In this document: in pieces, positions 40,246 to 47,876 of the stretch
Numbering within the stretch: position 1 is the first letter of the stretch
How the letters are laid out: each line of letters opens with the position of its first letter
Assembly: GCF_026968045.1 (NCBI RefSeq)
Contig: NZ_JAPVBQ010000004.1
Span: 248,001-312,000, forward strand
DNA length: 64,000 bases
Source: Modestobacter sp. VKM Ac-2977
Lineage (GTDB): Bacteria > Actinomycetota > Actinomycetes > Mycobacteriales > Geodermatophilaceae
Direction of reading: 5' to 3'
Program-made: the position numbers and the translations under genes
Notes under the pieces: model-generated
The model's input: the letters and a program-made list of their open reading frames with translations, nothing else
The model's database searches: none
Told to the model about the DNA's origin: nothing

Positions 40246-40303
40246 GCCGCTGGGTCCGTCCCGACCGGGAGCCTGCGGCCCCACGGTCGGGACGGACAGC
40301 GGC
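40246..40303. terminator. Long bulged hairpin between convergent genes
   Basis: GCCGCTGGGTCCGTCCCG plus ACCG pairs with the arm 40284-40303 over 20 bp with a 2-nt bulge, closing between ABC1 and the small ORF. Confidence 0.7.
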
Positions 40304-40365
40304 TGCCGCCGCACGGTGGTGCTGTCCTGTGACGCCGTCCTGTGCTCGCGTCGCCCCCGCCGTCG

Positions 40366-40530
40366 TCACCAGACGGCGGAGTTGGCACGGGCGGCCCGCT
40401 GGGAGGCCCGCTCCGCCCGGCGGGCCCAGCGCCGAGCGGTGATCAGCCGCCGGGCCCGGGCGGACGTCTCCGCCTCGGTCATCCGCCGGGTCATGTGGGA
40501 TCTGGTCAGGTCCTGGTCGAACGAGTGCAT
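40366..40530 (-). CDS. Small basic 54-residue protein downstream of whiB7
   Basis: Sequence begins MHSFDQDLTRSHMTRRMTEA and continues with an Arg/Ala-rich helix (ARRLITARRWARRAERASQR). Third codon positions are almost all G or C, and GAGGGA lies 6 nt before ATG 40530, so it is probably a real gene. No family is recognised; charge and helicity suggest nucleic-acid or membrane surface contact. It lies 122 bp after whiB7 in the same direction and could be on the same transcript. Confidence 0.62.
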   Translation of the reverse strand: MHSFDQDLTRSHMTRRMTEAETSARARRLITARRWARRAERASQRAARANSAVW

Positions 40531-40652
40531 CGTGGTCCCTCAGGGTCTGCCGGCACCGCTGCGCGGTCGCCGGGTGGAGGTACATCGGGTGGCCGGTCGC
40601 CCCGGATGGGGACGCCGGATCGGCGGGAGCCCGCTGCTCCGTTGCCGCGGCC

Positions 40653-40991
40653 TCATGCCGCGGCCTCGGTCCGGACCTTGGGCGGGCGGCCCCGGGGCCG
40701 CTTCCGGGCGATGACGACCCCGTGGTCGAAGATCTCCCCGCCCCAGACGCCCCAGGGCTCTGCCCGGTCGAGCGCCCCGGCCAGGCAGGCCGACCGCACC
40801 GGGCACGTCGCGCAGTGCGCCTTGGCCTGCTCGAGCTGAGCCGGGCTCTCGGCGAACCACAGGTCGGCGTCCTGCACCCGGCAGGGCAGCCCCCGACGGG
40901 CCACCTCCCGGGCCGGCGCCTGGGTGGACACGTGCGTGCGGTCGAGCCCGGGTCGGCGATGGGACGTCGCGGGGTCGATCGTGGTCTGCAC
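40653..40991 (-). CDS. whiB7: WhiB7 transcriptional regulator (antibiotic resistance)
   Basis: 112 residues. Four iron-sulfur cysteines C37, C60, C63, C69 (LPCRVQD, AHCATCPVRSACL), the GVWGGE turn and a C-terminal AT-hook RPRGRPPK. The AT-hook distinguishes WhiB7/WblC from other Wbl proteins. WhiB7 binds the primary sigma factor and activates intrinsic-resistance genes when ribosomes are inhibited. GTG 40991 has AGGAAGAGGAGGAG upstream. Location between ABC1 and uvrD2 matches mycobacteria. The ORF stays open upstream to 41186, but that part is leader RNA. Confidence 0.94.
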   Translation of the reverse strand: MQTTIDPATSHRRPGLDRTHVSTQAPAREVARRGLPCRVQDADLWFAESPAQLEQAKAHCATCPVRSACLAGALDRAEPWGVWGGEIFDHGVVIARKRPRGRPPKVRTEAAA

Positions 40992-41022
40992 GGCCGCTCC
41001 TCCTCTTCCTTCGTCTGTGCGG

Positions 41023-41048
41023 CCGGTCGGCGGGGCCCCGCCGACCGG
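41023..41048 (-). terminator. Attenuator hairpin in the whiB7 leader
   Basis: A perfect 26-nt palindrome whose half is CCGGTCGGCGGGG, 31 nt upstream of the whiB7 start. In known whiB7/wblC leaders a terminator stands here. A competing 6-bp fold uses 41054-41059 with 41041-41046. Confidence 0.65.
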
Positions 41049-41096
41049 TGTGGTCGGGGTTCCGCGGAGGCTCGTCGAGACGCTGGAGCAAGACGA

Positions 41097-41131
41097 AGGC
41101 CGCGGTACCCGGTGTCCGGGTTCCGCGGCCT
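41097..41131 (-). promoter_or_regulatory. Upstream leader hairpin of whiB7
   Basis: Sixteen-bp stem with one mismatch and a 3-nt loop, starting 23 nt after the stop of the leader ORF. Its 3' arm can also pair with the imperfect repeat CCGCGGAACCCC at 41067-41056. Confidence 0.6.
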
Positions 41132-41154
41132 CGAGGAGGACCTGCTGGGCTGTG

Positions 41155-41502
41155 CTAGCCCAGTGGGTCTTCCGGGGGCAGGTCACCCGGGGTGCTGCTG
41201 GTGTGCCGAGCAGGGGCGCCGATGGCGGCGTTGCCCTTCAGGGCGGTGGTCTGGACGGACGGCAGGGCATCGGTGCCGAGGCGCGCACCGGTCGTGGACA
41301 GGCCGGTCGTGCCGGCGGCGGCGGTCAGGCCGCGGAGACGGACAGCAGGCACCGAACCGGCGGAGAACAGACCGGTGCCGTACTGCGGAGCGGCGGCGGG
41401 CGCCATCGCGACGACCCACTCGGCCGGGACGGAGCAGCGCAGGCCGACGGCCGGCGAGGTCTCGGTGCGCACGCCGGCGTTGGTCATGTCGGTGGTGATC
41501 AC
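41155..41502 (-). CDS. 115-residue leader ORF upstream of whiB7, unknown function
   Basis: GTG 41502 has a perfect AAGGAGG Shine-Dalgarno about 6 nt upstream. Codons have strong G/C third positions until near the end, so it is very likely translated. The protein is Ala/Thr/Gly-rich, with one Cys (GLRCSVPAEWVVAMAPAAA) and no recognised domain, signal or membrane helix. It lies wholly within the predicted whiB7 transcript and ends 164 nt before the whiB7 start. Known whiB7 leaders contain short upstream ORFs that sense translation inhibition; this one is much longer. It could also be an independent small protein co-expressed with WhiB7. Confidence 0.6.
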   Translation of the reverse strand: MITTDMTNAGVRTETSPAVGLRCSVPAEWVVAMAPAAAPQYGTGLFSAGSVPAVRLRGLTAAAGTTGLSTTGARLGTDALPSVQTTALKGNAAIGAPARHTSSTPGDLPPEDPLG

Positions 41503-41622
41503 GGGGCCCCTCCTTCCGAGGGTCGGAGTCCGGCCTCCCGGCCGGTCTCGCTGCGGTCTCTGGTGGTGCGGTGTCTGCTGGTGCGGTGGTGCGTCCTGGG
41601 TCACTCCCAGGTGGTGGAACGA

Positions 41623-41652
41623 AGGCTAGGGGAGCTGCCGGAGACGGGTCAA
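41623..41652 (-). promoter_or_regulatory. whiB7 promoter with AT-rich box
   Basis: Minus strand: TTGACC (41652-41647), 18-nt spacer, TAGCCT (41628-41623). Immediately upstream of -35 is GGTTAATTCGA, an AT-rich patch of the sort bound by the WhiB7 AT-hook in known autoregulated promoters. The start is predicted near 41616. Confidence 0.7.
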
Positions 41653-41671
41653 TCGAATTAACCGAGATTCC

Positions 41672-43729
41672 TCAGGACGTGTGTTCGCCCTGGTCGGGGC
41701 CGTGTCCGCCCTCCACGGTGGCGATCACCTCGGCGCCGTAGAGATCGAGCTTGCGGGCCCCCACACCCGGCAGCGCCGACAGCTCGCGTGCCGTGGTGGG
41801 ACGCGTCTCGGCGATCGCCTGGAGCGTGGCGTCGGTGAAGACGACGTACGCCGGCACCGACGCGGCCTCGGCGGCGGTGCTCCGCCAGGCCCGCAGCCTC
41901 TCGAACAACTCCCCCGCCTCGCCCTCGAGGACGACCTTCGGCCGCTTGGCCGGACGCCGCGGCGCGGCTGCCGCGTCCGGCGCCAGTCCGTCCAGGAACC
42001 GGCTGCGCGGCCGGGAGCGGCGGCCACCGGGCTGGCGGGCCAGCGACCAGGACAGCGTGAGCTGCTCGCGGGCCCGGGTGACCGCGACGTAGAGCAGCCG
42101 GCGTTCCTCCTCCACCGCCTCGGGACGGGACTGCGACTGGGCGATCGGCAGGACGCCGTCGACCAGCCCGACGACGAACACGGCGTCCCACTCCAGGCCC
42201 TTGGCCGCGTGCATCGAGGCCAGCGTCACCCCCTGCACCGTGGGGGCGTGCTGGGCGTTGGCCCGCTCCGCGAGGTGCGCCACGAAGCCGGCCAGGTCCA
42301 GCGTGGGCTGCTCGGCCACCAGGTCGACGGCGAGGTCGACCAGCGCGGCGAGGGACTGCCAGCGGTCCCGTGCGGTGCCACCGGGAGGTGGCCGGTGCTC
42401 CACCCAGCCGGTGGAGGCCAGCACGTCCCGGACGGCGGGCACCAGGGCGCCGGGGTCGTTCCCGCCGGCCGCCGCCCCGCGCAGCAGCAGCACCGCCTCG
42501 CGGATCTCCGGCCGCTCGAAGAACCGCTCCCCGCCCTTGAGCACGTAGGGGACGCCGAGGTCGGCCAGGGCGGACTCGTACACCTGCGACTGGGCGTTGA
42601 TCCGGAAGAGCACGGCGATCTCGCTGGCCGGCAGCCCACCGTCGACCAGCTCGCGGCAGGCGCGGGCCACCGCCACGGCCTCGGCCGGCTCGTCGGGGTG
42701 CTCGACGAACGCGGGGGCCGGCCCCTCGGCCCGCTGTCCCAGCAGCCGCAGCCCGGGCAGTCCCTTGCGGGGCGGCGCCTGGCCGATCAGCTTGTTCGCC
42801 AGCCCGACCACCTGGGGCGTGGAGCGGTAGTCGCGCTCGAGCTTGACCACCTCGGCGTCGCCGTAGCGGTCGGCGAAGCCCAGCAGGTACTCCGGGTCGG
42901 CGCCGGTGAAGGAGTAGATCGTCTGGTTGGGGTCGCCCACCACGCAGACCTCGGCGCGGCCGCCGAGCCAGGCGTCCAGCAGCCGCTGCTGCAGCGGGTT
43001 GACGTCCTGGTACTCGTCGACGACGAAGTGCCGGTACTGGGCGCGCACCTCGCGGGCGACGTCGCGGTGCTCCTCGATCGCGTAGGCGGTGACCAGCAGC
43101 AGGTCCTCGAAGTCCAGGGCGCCGTCGCGCTGCTTGGCCGACTCGTACCCGCGGTACACCTCGGCGACGGCGGCGGCGTCGAAGGGCAGGTCGCGGGCGG
43201 CGGCCGCGGCCCGGGCCGGGTAGTCCTCCGGGGTGGCCAGCGTCGTCTTCGCCCACTCGATCTCGCTGGCCAGGTCACGCAGGCTGGTGCGGTCGGTGGT
43301 CAACCGAGCCCGGGTCGCCGCACCGGCGACGACGCGCAGCTTGTTCTCGATCAGCTCGGGCATGGGCCCGCCGAGCACGCGCGGTGCGAAGTACCGCAGC
43401 TGGCGCATCGCCGCGGCGTGGAAGGTGCGGGCCTGCACGCCGCCCACGCCCAGGGCCGACAGCCGGCCGCGCAGCTCGCCGGCCGCCCGGGCGGTGAAGG
43501 TGACCGCCAGCACCTGCTCCGGGACGTACTCACCCAGCTGGACGCCGTAGGCGATCCGGTGGGTGATGGTGCGGGTCTTGCCCGTCCCGGCGCCGGCGAG
43601 GATGCACACCGGCCCGCGCACCGCCTCGGCCGCCGCCCGCTGCTGCTCGTCCAGGCCCGCGAGCACGGCCTCCGGCCCGGTCGGCCCCTCGGCGGTGCCC
43701 CGCTCGTCCTCGACCCGCTGCATCGCCAC
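41672..43729 (-). CDS. uvrD2: UvrD-family helicase with HRDC domain
   Basis: 685 residues, superfamily 1A. Walker A ILAGAGTGKTRTITHRIA, DExx motif HFVVDEYQDVNPLQQ, GDPNQTIYSFTGA, KGLEWDAVFVVG and VAVTRAREQLTLSW. The C-terminal HRDC domain (ELSALPGVGARKLDLYG) marks mycobacterial UvrD2, an essential 3'-5' helicase in that genus. GTG 43729 has GGGAGG 8 nt upstream. Its stop lies just upstream of the whiB7 promoter on the same strand, so read-through into whiB7 is possible. Confidence 0.93.
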   Translation of the reverse strand: MAMQRVEDERGTAEGPTGPEAVLAGLDEQQRAAAEAVRGPVCILAGAGTGKTRTITHRIAYGVQLGEYVPEQVLAVTFTARAAGELRGRLSALGVGGVQARTFHAAAMRQLRYFAPRVLGGPMPELIENKLRVVAGAATRARLTTDRTSLRDLASEIEWAKTTLATPEDYPARAAAAARDLPFDAAAVAEVYRGYESAKQRDGALDFEDLLLVTAYAIEEHRDVAREVRAQYRHFVVDEYQDVNPLQQRLLDAWLGGRAEVCVVGDPNQTIYSFTGADPEYLLGFADRYGDAEVVKLERDYRSTPQVVGLANKLIGQAPPRKGLPGLRLLGQRAEGPAPAFVEHPDEPAEAVAVARACRELVDGGLPASEIAVLFRINAQSQVYESALADLGVPYVLKGGERFFERPEIREAVLLLRGAAAGGNDPGALVPAVRDVLASTGWVEHRPPPGGTARDRWQSLAALVDLAVDLVAEQPTLDLAGFVAHLAERANAQHAPTVQGVTLASMHAAKGLEWDAVFVVGLVDGVLPIAQSQSRPEAVEEERRLLYVAVTRAREQLTLSWSLARQPGGRRSRPRSRFLDGLAPDAAAAPRRPAKRPKVVLEGEAGELFERLRAWRSTAAEAASVPAYVVFTDATLQAIAETRPTTARELSALPGVGARKLDLYGAEVIATVEGGHGPDQGEHTS

Positions 43730-43869
43730 GACCCGATCCTCCCAGCCGCCTCCGACGGCCGGGGGAAGGATCCCCAGGCCCGGTGCGTTCCGCCAGCGGC
43801 AGGCCCCGGGGCACGGGGCCACCCTCCCCGGGTGGCCTCCCGGGGGACACACGAGGGAGGATCCACCCG

Positions 43870-44133
43870 ATGAGCACTCCGACGGCCGCGGTCACGATGT
43901 ACACCACCAACTGGTGTGGCTACTGCATGCGCCTGAAGAAGCTGATGGACCGCGACGGGATCGACTACGCCGAGGTCAACATCGAGGTCGAGGAGGGCGC
44001 TGCCGACATCGTCATGCAGGCCAACGGGGGCAACCGCACCGTCCCGACCCTGGTCTTCGCCGACGGCTCGGCGCTCACCAACCCCAGCATCGACCAGGTG
44101 AAGGCCCAGCTCGCGCAGCTGCCCGGCGCGTGA
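43870..44133 (+). CDS. mrx1: Mycoredoxin
   Basis: 87 residues of glutaredoxin fold. Active site TNWCGYCMRLK (CxxC), TVPTLVF cis-proline loop and a C-terminal DGSALTNPS helix start. In the known pathway it reduces mycothiol mixed disulfides using mycothiol. It corresponds to Rv3198A beside uvrD2. ATG 43870 has GGGAGGATCC upstream. Divergent from uvrD2, it is a plausible SigR-type stress gene. Confidence 0.93.
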   Translation: MSTPTAAVTMYTTNWCGYCMRLKKLMDRDGIDYAEVNIEVEEGAADIVMQANGGNRTVPTLVFADGSALTNPSIDQVKAQLAQLPGA

Positions 44134-44227
44134 TCGCTGGTCCGTGGCCCCCGGGAGCGGTGATCGCCCGCCCGGGAGCTGCGGGTCGTCTCCTGCCGAC
44201 CGGGCCCCGGCACCGAGAGAGGCCGAG

Positions 44228-44836
44228 ATGGAGCCGATGACCGGGCCGTCGCTGCCCGGGAGCCGGCCGGTGGCGGTCCCGCTGCCGACCGACGTCCTGC
44301 TGAGCCCGTCCGGAGGGCCCGCGGCCGTCGTGGTCCGCACGAGGCGCGGCTGGTCGGTACTCAGCCCCCTGCACCCCCTCGGGGGCGCGCCGGAAGGGCC
44401 GGTCGGCGACTCCGGCGGCGGCTGGGGCGAGATGGTCGACGGGCTGGCGCTGGTCGAGGCGATGACCCTGGCCGATCTCGTGGCCGGCGAACTGGGCACC
44501 ACGCCGGAGCCGGACCGGCAGGCGCGGCGGGCGGCGCGGACGGCCGGCCCACCGGCCCCTGCCGCGACCGATGCGGGCGCGTGCGGCGACCCTCGGGACG
44601 AGGAGATCGCCGCGCTGCGCCGCACCGTCTCCCAGCTGGAGCACGCGTTGGCCGCCCGGGTCTCGATCGAACGGGCGATCGGCGTCCTGGCCGAGCGGCA
44701 CGGCACCAGTCCCCGGGAGGCGTTCGAGGAGCTGCGTGGGCAGGCCAGGTCCCAGGGCCGGCCGGCCGCGGAACTCGCCGCGGAGGTGCTCGACGCCCTC
44801 CCCGCGCGCGACGCCGTCTCCGGGGCCCCCAGCTGA
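44228..44836 (+). CDS. ANTAR-domain protein with unrecognised N-terminus
   Basis: 202 residues. The last 70 residues are a coiled coil and an ANTAR domain (EEIAALRRTVSQLEHALAAR, SIERAIGVLAERHGTSPREA, FEELRGQARSQGR). The first 90 residues have no GAF or receiver signature; they look like a small beta domain (PAAVVVRTRRGWSVLSPLHP). It is a likely RNA-binding antiterminator. ATG 44228 has GAGAGG upstream. The last 4 nt overlap the next frame. Signal input is unknown. Confidence 0.75.
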   Translation: MEPMTGPSLPGSRPVAVPLPTDVLLSPSGGPAAVVVRTRRGWSVLSPLHPLGGAPEGPVGDSGGGWGEMVDGLALVEAMTLADLVAGELGTTPEPDRQARRAARTAGPPAPAATDAGACGDPRDEEIAALRRTVSQLEHALAARVSIERAIGVLAERHGTSPREAFEELRGQARSQGRPAAELAAEVLDALPARDAVSGAPS

Positions 44837-45501
44837 CCGCTCCGCTCCCGCTCTCCCCCGACGCGCTGGCCGACCGGCTGGCCGAGCTGCTGTCGGGGCT
44901 GCCCCCCGAACCCGGGGCCGCCTCGCTCCGGGTCGCCGTCGACGGACCGGAGCTGCCCGGCGCCCCGGGGACGACCGGTCCGCAGGTGCTCGCCGACGCC
45001 GTCGCCGAACGGCTGCCCACGCTGAGCCGGCCGGCGGTCGTGGTCCCGGCCGAGGGTTTCTACCGACCCGCCTCGCTGCGACTGGAGCACGGTCGCACCG
45101 ATCCCGACGCCCGGTACAGCGACTGGCTGGACGCCGCCGCCCTGGCCCGTGAGGTGCTGGACCGGTGCGGCCCCCGCGGCACCGGGGAGCACCTGCCCGC
45201 GCTGTGGGACCTCGAACGGGACCGGGCCGCACGGGCGGAGTACCGCCCCGCCCCCGCCGGTGGGGTGCTGCTCGTGCCGGGGTCGCTGTTGCAGGGGCTG
45301 GGGCTGGCGTTCGACGTCGTCGTCCACCTGCGGGTCAGCCCGGCCGCCCGACAGCGGCGGGTGCCCGCCGACCGGGCCTGGGAGCTGCCGGCCTTCGACC
45401 GCTACGACGACGAGGTGGACCCGATGGCGCTGGCCGACGCAGTGGTCCTCGCCGACCACGCCGACCGGCCGGCCCTGGTACTGCAGGGTCGCTGGAGCTG
45501 A
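44833..45501 (+). CDS. Uridine-kinase-like protein with degenerate P-loop
   Basis: About 222 residues. Overall layout follows the P-loop uridine kinase family: LRVAVDGPELPGAPGTTGPQ where family members have DGPDAAGKT, then VVVPAEGFYRPASLRLEHGR, YSDWLDAAALAREVL, and VVVHLRVSPAARQRRVPADR. The Walker A lysine is missing, so phosphotransfer is doubtful. There is no ATG, GTG or TTG near the N-terminus; a CTG at 44833 overlapping the ANTAR stop is the only placed start, so translation may depend on coupling. The start is uncertain. Confidence 0.55.
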   Translation: MTAPLPLSPDALADRLAELLSGLPPEPGAASLRVAVDGPELPGAPGTTGPQVLADAVAERLPTLSRPAVVVPAEGFYRPASLRLEHGRTDPDARYSDWLDAAALAREVLDRCGPRGTGEHLPALWDLERDRAARAEYRPAPAGGVLLVPGSLLQGLGLAFDVVVHLRVSPAARQRRVPADRAWELPAFDRYDDEVDPMALADAVVLADHADRPALVLQGRWS

Positions 45502-45502
45502 C

Positions 45503-45528
45503 GGCCCCGCTGCAGGGGCAGCGGGGTC
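45503..45528. terminator. Short hairpin between convergent genes
   Basis: CCCCGCTG-CAGGGG-CAGCGGGG followed by TCC, ending in GGGGTCCTCC, similar to the tail of the repeat family. Confidence 0.6.
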
Positions 45529-45531
45529 CTC

Positions 45532-46494
45532 CTAGAACTCGCCGGCCACCCAGCGGTCGATGATGTGCCGGGCGATCGAGACCGTCGGAGGCAGCGCCTG
45601 CGGGCCGGTGCCCGAGCGCAGCTCCTCCCGGCTGAACCACCGGGCCTCCTCGATCTCGTCGTGGTCGATGCGCAGTTCCTCACTCGTCGCGCGGGCGACG
45701 AAACCGAGCATCAGCGACTGCGGGAACGGCCACGGCTGGCTGGAGACGTAGCGGACGTCGGTGACCGCGATGCCGACCTCCTCGGCGACCTCACGGGCGA
45801 CCGCGGCCTCGGCGGACTCGCCGGGCTCGACGAACCCGGCCAGGATCGAGAACCGGCCCGCCGGCCAGACCGCCTGCCGGCCCAGCACGCACCGGTCACC
45901 CCCGTCGTGCACCAGCATGATCACCGCGGGGTCGGTGCGCGGGAACACCTCGCGGCCGCTGTCCGGGTCGCGCTGCACCCAGCCCGCGCGCTCGATCGTG
46001 GTCGCCGCACCCGTGATCGGGGAGAAACGGTTGCGCTCGTGCCACTCGATGATGCCCACCGCCTGGACCAGCAGGCCCGCGTCCAGGTCACCGAGGGAAC
46101 CACCGACCTCGCGCAGTCCGGCCCAGGAGTCGACCGGCCGGCCGCCCACGGTCAGGGAACGCGGGGTCCGGAGCGCGCCGTACGCGACCCCGTCGGCCTC
46201 ACCGAGGTAGATGGCGCCCTCCGGCCAGGCGGGCTGCTCCTCGTAGACGAGCTCCGGGCCGGCCGGCCCCTCGTGCACCGGCGCCGTGCGCCGCTCGTCG
46301 ACGCGCAGCACGCGGACGGGGCGGCCCTGCGCCGGGTCGGGCAGCGACCGCGCCAGGTGGCCCCGGTCGTGGGCGGCGCGGGACAGCAGCGGGACCTCGG
46401 TGACGGCGCCGGCGTGCCGGTCCTCCGGCCAGTCACCGCGGGCCGGCGGCGGCGGGTTGTCGGCCGGGGTGCTGCCGCCGGGTGGGACGCTCAC
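45532..46494 (-). CDS. nudC: NAD(+) diphosphatase / RNA deNADding enzyme NudC
   Basis: 320 residues. Nudix box GFVEPGESAEAAVAREVAEE-VGI and the NudC-specific SQPWPFPQSLMLGF. It cleaves NADH/NAD and NAD caps of RNA. The zinc ribbon of E. coli NudC has four Cys; here the matching stretch (RFSPITGAATTIERAGWVQ, then RDPDSGREVFPRTDPAVIML) has none, so it should fold without zinc. The GTG start overlaps the M16 stop (GTGA). It is convergent with the uridine-kinase-like gene. Confidence 0.9.
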   Translation of the reverse strand: MSVPPGGSTPADNPPPPARGDWPEDRHAGAVTEVPLLSRAAHDRGHLARSLPDPAQGRPVRVLRVDERRTAPVHEGPAGPELVYEEQPAWPEGAIYLGEADGVAYGALRTPRSLTVGGRPVDSWAGLREVGGSLGDLDAGLLVQAVGIIEWHERNRFSPITGAATTIERAGWVQRDPDSGREVFPRTDPAVIMLVHDGGDRCVLGRQAVWPAGRFSILAGFVEPGESAEAAVAREVAEEVGIAVTDVRYVSSQPWPFPQSLMLGFVARATSEELRIDHDEIEEARWFSREELRSGTGPQALPPTVSIARHIIDRWVAGEF

Positions 46495-47876
46495 GCGAGG
46501 GACTCGGGCACCGGCTCGACGGACGGGGCGGTGACCTCGATCGGGCCGAGCACGCGCAGCTGGTCGGCGACCTCCTCGGCGTCCCCGACGACGACCGCGG
46601 TCAGCCCGGCCGGCGACAGCCACCGCCGGGAGGCCTCGGTGACCTCCTCGACGGTCACCGCGGCCAGCGCCTGCTGGTGCTCGGCGAGCCAGTCGGCGGA
46701 CAGGCCGGCACCGAAGAGCGCCGAGAGCGTGCTGGCGAGCCCGGCGTGCGTCGCCGTCCCGAGGGCCAACGTGCCCAGCAGGTAGCGGCGGGCGGAGTCG
46801 AGCTCGGCCTCGGTGACCGGCGTCAGCGCCATCCGGCCCAGCTCGTAGACGGTCTCGAGCAGGGCGGGGCCGGTGACACCGGTGGCGACGTCGGCCTCCA
46901 CGGTGAACGAGGAGCCGGCCATCAGGTGCTCGACCGAGCTGCGCGGGCTGTAGGTGTAGCCCCGGCGCTCGCGGATGTTCTCCACCAGCCGGGAGGAGAA
47001 GTAGCCACCGAAGACCATGCTGGCCAGCCGGAGCGCGGGCAGCTGCGGGTCGGTGCGGCCCGGCGCCGGCCCGCCCAGCCGGACGTTCGACTGCACCGCG
47101 CCGGCCCGGTGCACCAGCTCCAGGGGGGCGGGGGCGAGCGTGGGCACCGGCGCGGCCCCGACCGCCTTGCCCTCGGCGACCCAGCCGGCCAGGGCAGTGC
47201 CGACGACGTCGACCGCCGCGGCGGGATCGACGTCGCCGACCAGCACGAGGGTGCTGCCGGCGGGCAGGACCCGCTCCCGGTGCAGCTTGCGCAGCGCCGC
47301 CGGGGTGACCGCCGCGACCAGCTCGGCCGCGGGCAGCTGCTGGGCGTACGGGTGCGCACCGAACCGGCGGGCGGCCAGCGCCGACCGGGCGATGACACCG
47401 GGCTGGGACCGGGCGATGAGGATGCGCTCCCCCACCCGGGCCCGCTCGGCGTCGACCGGGCCCGCCGGGTAGGTCGGCGCGGTGAGCAGCTCGGCGAGGA
47501 CGTCCAGGACGGCGCCGAGCCCGTCGGGGAGCATCGTGGTGGAGAACAGCAGCCGGTCGGCGTCCGCCGAGACCGACAGCTCGCCACCGTGCGTCTGCAG
47601 CAGCTGGGCGATCTCCAGCTGGTCGTGCCGGGCGGTGCCCAGCAGCACGGCGCTGGCCAGCAGTGCGGTGCGGGCCGCGTGCGTGGCCGCCGCCCGCGGG
47701 GCGGACGCGGCGAAGGGCACCCGCAGTCGGAGCTCGACCAGCGGCACGCCCGGCCGCGGGACGACGACCAGCCGCAGCCCGTTCGGCAGCGTGGTCTGGT
47801 GCACCTCCGGCGCCACGGCGGGCCGCGGTTCACCCAGCGGCGGCACCAGCGAGAGGTCCAGCACGGGTGCACTCAT
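46491..47876 (-). CDS. M16 peptidase-like subunit without catalytic HxxEH
   Basis: 461 residues. Two M16 (insulinase/processing peptidase) halves are recognisable: TTLPNGLRLVVVPRPGVPLV, then PAGSTLVLVGDVDPAAAVDV and VFGGYFSSRLVENIRERRGY. The HxxEH zinc motif expected near the first strand is absent, so it should be the inactive partner of the upstream active M16 subunit. The two form the two-subunit enzyme typical of bacteria. ATG 47876 overlaps the upstream stop (ATGA). Confidence 0.88.
   Translation of the reverse strand: MSAPVLDLSLVPPLGEPRPAVAPEVHQTTLPNGLRLVVVPRPGVPLVELRLRVPFAASAPRAAATHAARTALLASAVLLGTARHDQLEIAQLLQTHGGELSVSADADRLLFSTTMLPDGLGAVLDVLAELLTAPTYPAGPVDAERARVGERILIARSQPGVIARSALAARRFGAHPYAQQLPAAELVAAVTPAALRKLHRERVLPAGSTLVLVGDVDPAAAVDVVGTALAGWVAEGKAVGAAPVPTLAPAPLELVHRAGAVQSNVRLGGPAPGRTDPQLPALRLASMVFGGYFSSRLVENIRERRGYTYSPRSSVEHLMAGSSFTVEADVATGVTGPALLETVYELGRMALTPVTEAELDSARRYLLGTLALGTATHAGLASTLSALFGAGLSADWLAEHQQALAAVTVEEVTEASRRWLSPAGLTAVVVGDAEEVADQLRVLGPIEVTAPSVEPVPESLA

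Noticed and set aside
41503-41604. Extension of the whiB7 leader ORF to GTG 41604
   Set aside because: Codons there lack third-position GC bias (many A/T endings) and the perfect Shine-Dalgarno lies at 41502.
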